Below are positions 6,936 to 9,010 of a stretch of 9,010 nucleotides of DNA, in pieces. Position numbers and translations under genes: made by a program. The first letter of the stretch is position 1. Each line of letters opens with the position of its first letter. The notes beneath the pieces are model-generated. The model was not told the origin of the DNA and made no database searches. It was given only the letters and a program-made list of their open reading frames with translations. Source of the stretch: Gammaproteobacteria bacterium (lineage in GTDB: Bacteria; Pseudomonadota; Gammaproteobacteria; UBA4575); the NCBI GenBank assembly GCA_027297825.1, contig JAPUHH010000050.1:1-9010 (forward strand), read 5' to 3'.

Positions 6936-8120
6936 ATGGAGTTGGGAATATCATCGTCTGAATCGATCATTTTTTCGATTTTTATAATTTTCACAAGCGC
7001 AGCGGTTCTTGCCACAGTAGCATTATTTGCCAGACAAGCCCTGCTGGTAGCCTATATTGCAGGCGGCATTCTTCTTGGCCCTTCAGTATTCAATGTAGTT
7101 CAAGATACCGAGTTTTCGCGCCAAATAGCCAAAGTCGGCATTATGTTTTTATTATTTTTGATGGGGCTGAACCTGCACCCTCAAAAACTATTTAGCTCAA
7201 TCAAACAATCCACACTCATCACTTTTGGTAGCTCTCTAATCTTTGCACTGATTGGTTTTGTGGCGGCTTGGGCCTTGCAACTTCCACGAATAGATCAATT
7301 TGTGGTTGCCGGTGCGTTTATGTTTTCCAGCACCATTATTGGCCTAAAATTATTGCCCACCACTGTGTTGCACCATCAACATGTGGGCGAAATCATTATC
7401 AGTATTCTTTTGTTGCAAGATATATTAGCCATCATTCTGCTATTACTCATCGAGACCCATGGCACAGGCTCTAATCAGTTCAATGAACTCATTAAACTTG
7501 CAATAGCTTTACCGGGCTTAATTGCATTTGCATTTGTGATCGAACGACTTGTGTTAGTTAAACTCATGACAAAATTCGATAAAATCAAAGAATATATTTT
7601 TTTATTAGCCATCGGTTGGTGCTTAGGCATTGCAGAACTCGCACATACCATCGGCTTATCGCATGAGGCCGGTGCCTTTATTGCAGGGGTTACTATTGCG
7701 GTGGGCCCTATATCTTTTTACATTTCAGAAAGCTTAAAGCCTATTCGTGACTTTTTCCTAGTGATCTTTTTCTTTTCTCTGGGCGCAAGCTTAGATGTTG
7801 GGCTTGCGTGGAAATTACTCCTCCCTGCCATCATCACCAGTTGCGTTTTACTCCTCGTAAAACCTTTCGTGTTTAGATTTCTCATTCACAAAAGTGGTGA
7901 ATCTGAACAAGATTCAAAAGAAATTGGTATGCGCTTAGGTCAACTCAGCGAGTTCTCATTATTATTAGGCTTTGTCGCCATGAGCGCAGGTCTAATTTCC
8001 TTAAGAGCTTCTAACTTTATTCAAGTCTGCACCATCGCAAGCTTTATACTTTCAACCTATTTGATTGTACTTCACTACCCGACCCCAATCGCGATTTCAG
8101 ATAAGCTTAGACGGGACTGA
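6936..8120 (+). CDS. CPA2-family cation/proton antiporter, membrane domain only
   Basis: A 394-residue polytopic inner-membrane protein with about 12-13 hydrophobic segments, matching the Na+/H+ exchanger domain of the KefB/KefC and GerN branch (monovalent cation:proton antiporter-2). Conserved landmarks are YIAGGILLGPSVF (40-52), FLLFLMGLNLHP (71-82), the SSTIIGLKLL crossover segment (131-140), LLLQDILAI with the Q161-D162 pair where the family keeps its ion-binding aspartate, SHEAGAFIAGV, FFFSLGASLD and the late GQLSEFSLLLGF segment. Full KefC proteins are about 600 residues and carry a C-terminal RCK/TrkA-N domain. Here the protein ends soon after the last helix, so glutathione or nucleotide gating through that domain is absent. 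The transported ion (K+ or Na+) cannot be told. It starts 36 bases after glcF. Confidence 0.88.
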   Translation: MELGISSSESIIFSIFIIFTSAAVLATVALFARQALLVAYIAGGILLGPSVFNVVQDTEFSRQIAKVGIMFLLFLMGLNLHPQKLFSSIKQSTLITFGSSLIFALIGFVAAWALQLPRIDQFVVAGAFMFSSTIIGLKLLPTTVLHHQHVGEIIISILLLQDILAIILLLLIETHGTGSNQFNELIKLAIALPGLIAFAFVIERLVLVKLMTKFDKIKEYIFLLAIGWCLGIAELAHTIGLSHEAGAFIAGVTIAVGPISFYISESLKPIRDFFLVIFFFSLGASLDVGLAWKLLLPAIITSCVLLLVKPFVFRFLIHKSGESEQDSKEIGMRLGQLSEFSLLLGFVAMSAGLISLRASNFIQVCTIASFILSTYLIVLHYPTPIAISDKLRRD

Positions 8121-8438
8121 GTAAAATTTACGATCTGGAATTTTTGGCGCTTAAGATGAAATAATAGTGCAATATTGCAATTTATTAATATGTTAGAAAT
8201 GGAAATTAATGGGCTCACATAAATTACATATTGCGGGTAAATCTGTTGGTCTTCACGGCAGCTTAATTGCTGCTATGCATAGGTTAAGCGAACTAAGCAG
8301 ATATGACCCATATATCATTGTCACAACATTTTAATGTGAATCACAACTGGCTGCTGGCAGAATTCATCAAGACAGATGCATTCTGGATTTCCTAACAAGT
8401 GGGAGCACTCGGAACAGTCTCAATTGCTTACCAAATAG
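8121..8438. other. 318-bp gap with no convincing gene; short overlapping ORFs and a palindrome
   Basis: This is the only gene-free stretch of this length in the right half. On the + strand a 41-codon ORF (8209-8334, MGSHKLHIAGKSVGLHGSLI at its start) has a modest GGAA upstream. A second 30-codon ORF (8303-8395) overlaps it in another frame. I recognise neither, and they could be remains of one frameshifted gene or pure chance. TGCAATATTGCA at 8168-8179 is a perfect 12-base palindrome. GTAAAATTTAC at 8121-8131 is only a short hairpin, so no convincing terminator follows the antiporter. Confidence 0.35.
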
Positions 8439-8723
8439 TTAACCCTCCCCTGGCTTCCAAATTCCAAATGCTTCACCTTTAGGTTGCATGCTGACTTGTT
8501 TTTGTTTGGTGATGTCGTCATAGACATATTTAGAAAACGCATTGAGTTCATTCATGATTTCGTTTTTTTCACCTGTGGGGAGATCATGATTGCCGACGAT
8601 GAAGCCAATAATCGCAGCCAAATACTGGCCGGCGAGTAATGGATTTTTTGTACGTTCGTCTTCTTCAACCAAAACGTGTTGAATTTTATCGATTAGTTCC
8701 TTTGATAATTTAAGTTGGTCCAC
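8439..8723 (-). CDS. Unrecognised 94-residue protein next to rarA
   Basis: I do not recognise this protein. It is a 94-residue, charged, probably cytoplasmic polypeptide. An N-terminal helical part (DQLKLSKELIDKIQHVLVEE) is followed by an amphipathic or weakly hydrophobic helix at about residues 31-45 (AGQYLAAIIGFIVGN), an acidic/asparagine-rich helix (EKNEIMNELNAFSKYVYDD), and a C-terminal tail QPKGEAFGIWKPGEG that looks extended. No signal peptide or catalytic motif is seen. The GTG start at 8721-8723 is well supported by AGGAGT eight bases upstream, which argues that the gene is real. It begins 34 bases after the rarA stop on the same strand, so it is likely co-transcribed with rarA, but adjacency alone does not give a function. 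Confidence 0.75.
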   Translation of the reverse strand: MDQLKLSKELIDKIQHVLVEEDERTKNPLLAGQYLAAIIGFIVGNHDLPTGEKNEIMNELNAFSKYVYDDITKQKQVSMQPKGEAFGIWKPGEG

Positions 8724-8731
8724 TCAGTTCT

Positions 8732-8737
8732 ACTCCT
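8732..8737 (-). promoter_or_regulatory. Shine-Dalgarno deciding the GTG start of the 94-residue gene
   Basis: AGGAGT on the minus strand with eight bases to the GTG at 8723-8721. It fixes a non-ATG start and supports that this small gene is translated. Confidence 0.7.
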
Positions 8738-8757
8738 AAACAATTTTAAATATTTGG

Positions 8758-9010
8758 TTAATCTTCTTTATCGCTCGCACGCAGCTTATTCAGATGTTCT
8801 TTAATTCTGAGCTCCAGCCCTCTGTCAACTGGATGATAATACCTTGTACCTTGTAATTCTTCAGGAAGATACTCTTCACCCACAGCATAGGCATCCTCTT
8901 CATCATGAGCATAGCGATAACCTTCCCCATAACCGATATCTTTCATTAGTTTAGTGGGTGCATTGCGTAAATGCATGGGTACTTCTAATGTGCCACGTTC
9001 TTTGGCATCG
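8758..9010 (-). CDS. rarA: Replication-associated recombination protein RarA (MgsA), C-terminal part
   Basis: Only the last 83 codons are present. The gene enters from the right edge and ends at the TAA at 8758-8760. The frame stays open to the edge: upstream of the internal methionine at 8974-8976 it reads DAKERGTLEVP, so that methionine is not the start. LEVPMHLRNAPTKLMKD, then GYGEGYRYAHDEEDAYA and a TRYYHPVDRGLE motif are diagnostic of the C-terminal tetramerisation region of the RarA/WRNIP1 AAA+ ATPases. These proteins act at stalled replication forks and on single-strand DNA gaps with SSB. The ATPase domain lies outside the window. The 94-residue unknown gene follows it closely. Confidence 0.95.
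   Translation of the reverse strand, partial: DAKERGTLEVPMHLRNAPTKLMKDIGYGEGYRYAHDEEDAYAVGEEYLPEELQGTRYYHPVDRGLELRIKEHLNKLRASDKED

Noticed and set aside
8121..8438. tRNA, attachment site or IS remnant at the right edge of the glc block
   Set aside because: No cloverleaf, no terminal inverted repeats and no convincing direct repeat shared with the left edge (2888-3025). The longest match I noticed, CAAGTGG, is too short to matter.

Overview
The window looks like chromosomal DNA of a low-GC gammaproteobacterium (roughly 40% GC by eye). The supporting signs are a three-subunit GlcDEF glycolate oxidase very close to the E. coli type, a RarA C-terminus of E. coli type, a YgdD/DUF423 protein, and the neighbours rarA, crcB and serS, which lie together in many gammaproteobacteria. 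A Legionellales-like host would fit the base composition, but this is a guess. No phage, IS, CRISPR, tRNA or rRNA is visible.

Layout. At 11-382 (+) lies a small DUF423 membrane protein, convergent with a MOSC-domain protein at 413-922 (-). The gap 923-1213 appears to hold an unannotated small RNA on the + strand (about 1077-1197): a good sigma70 promoter, three hairpins and a textbook intrinsic terminator, ending just before the convergent serS 3' end. Next come crcB (fluoride channel, TTG start) and serS (seryl-tRNA synthetase), both on the - strand and probably one transcript. On the + strand from about 3026 to 8120 is a compact operon. It starts with a possible 31-codon leader ORF whose stop overlaps the glcD start, followed by glcD, glcE, glcF and a CPA2-family cation/proton antiporter without a regulatory RCK domain. 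Then come about 320 bases with no convincing gene (8121-8438). Last, on the - strand, are a 94-residue unrecognised protein (GTG start, strong Shine-Dalgarno) and the C-terminal part of rarA, which runs off the right edge.

How it fits together. The two - strand blocks (rarA plus the 94-residue gene; crcB plus serS) look like an old rarA-crcB-serS neighbourhood split by an oppositely oriented glcDEF-antiporter block of about 5 kb. GlcDEF oxidises glycolate (and often D-lactate) at the membrane, feeding electrons to quinone. The antiporter gene follows glcF by 36 bases and could share the transcript, suggesting a link between alpha-hydroxyacid oxidation and ion or pH homeostasis. The most novel items are the small RNA with a duplicated CCCCAA motif, the overlapping leader ORF before glcD, and the unknown gene next to rarA.
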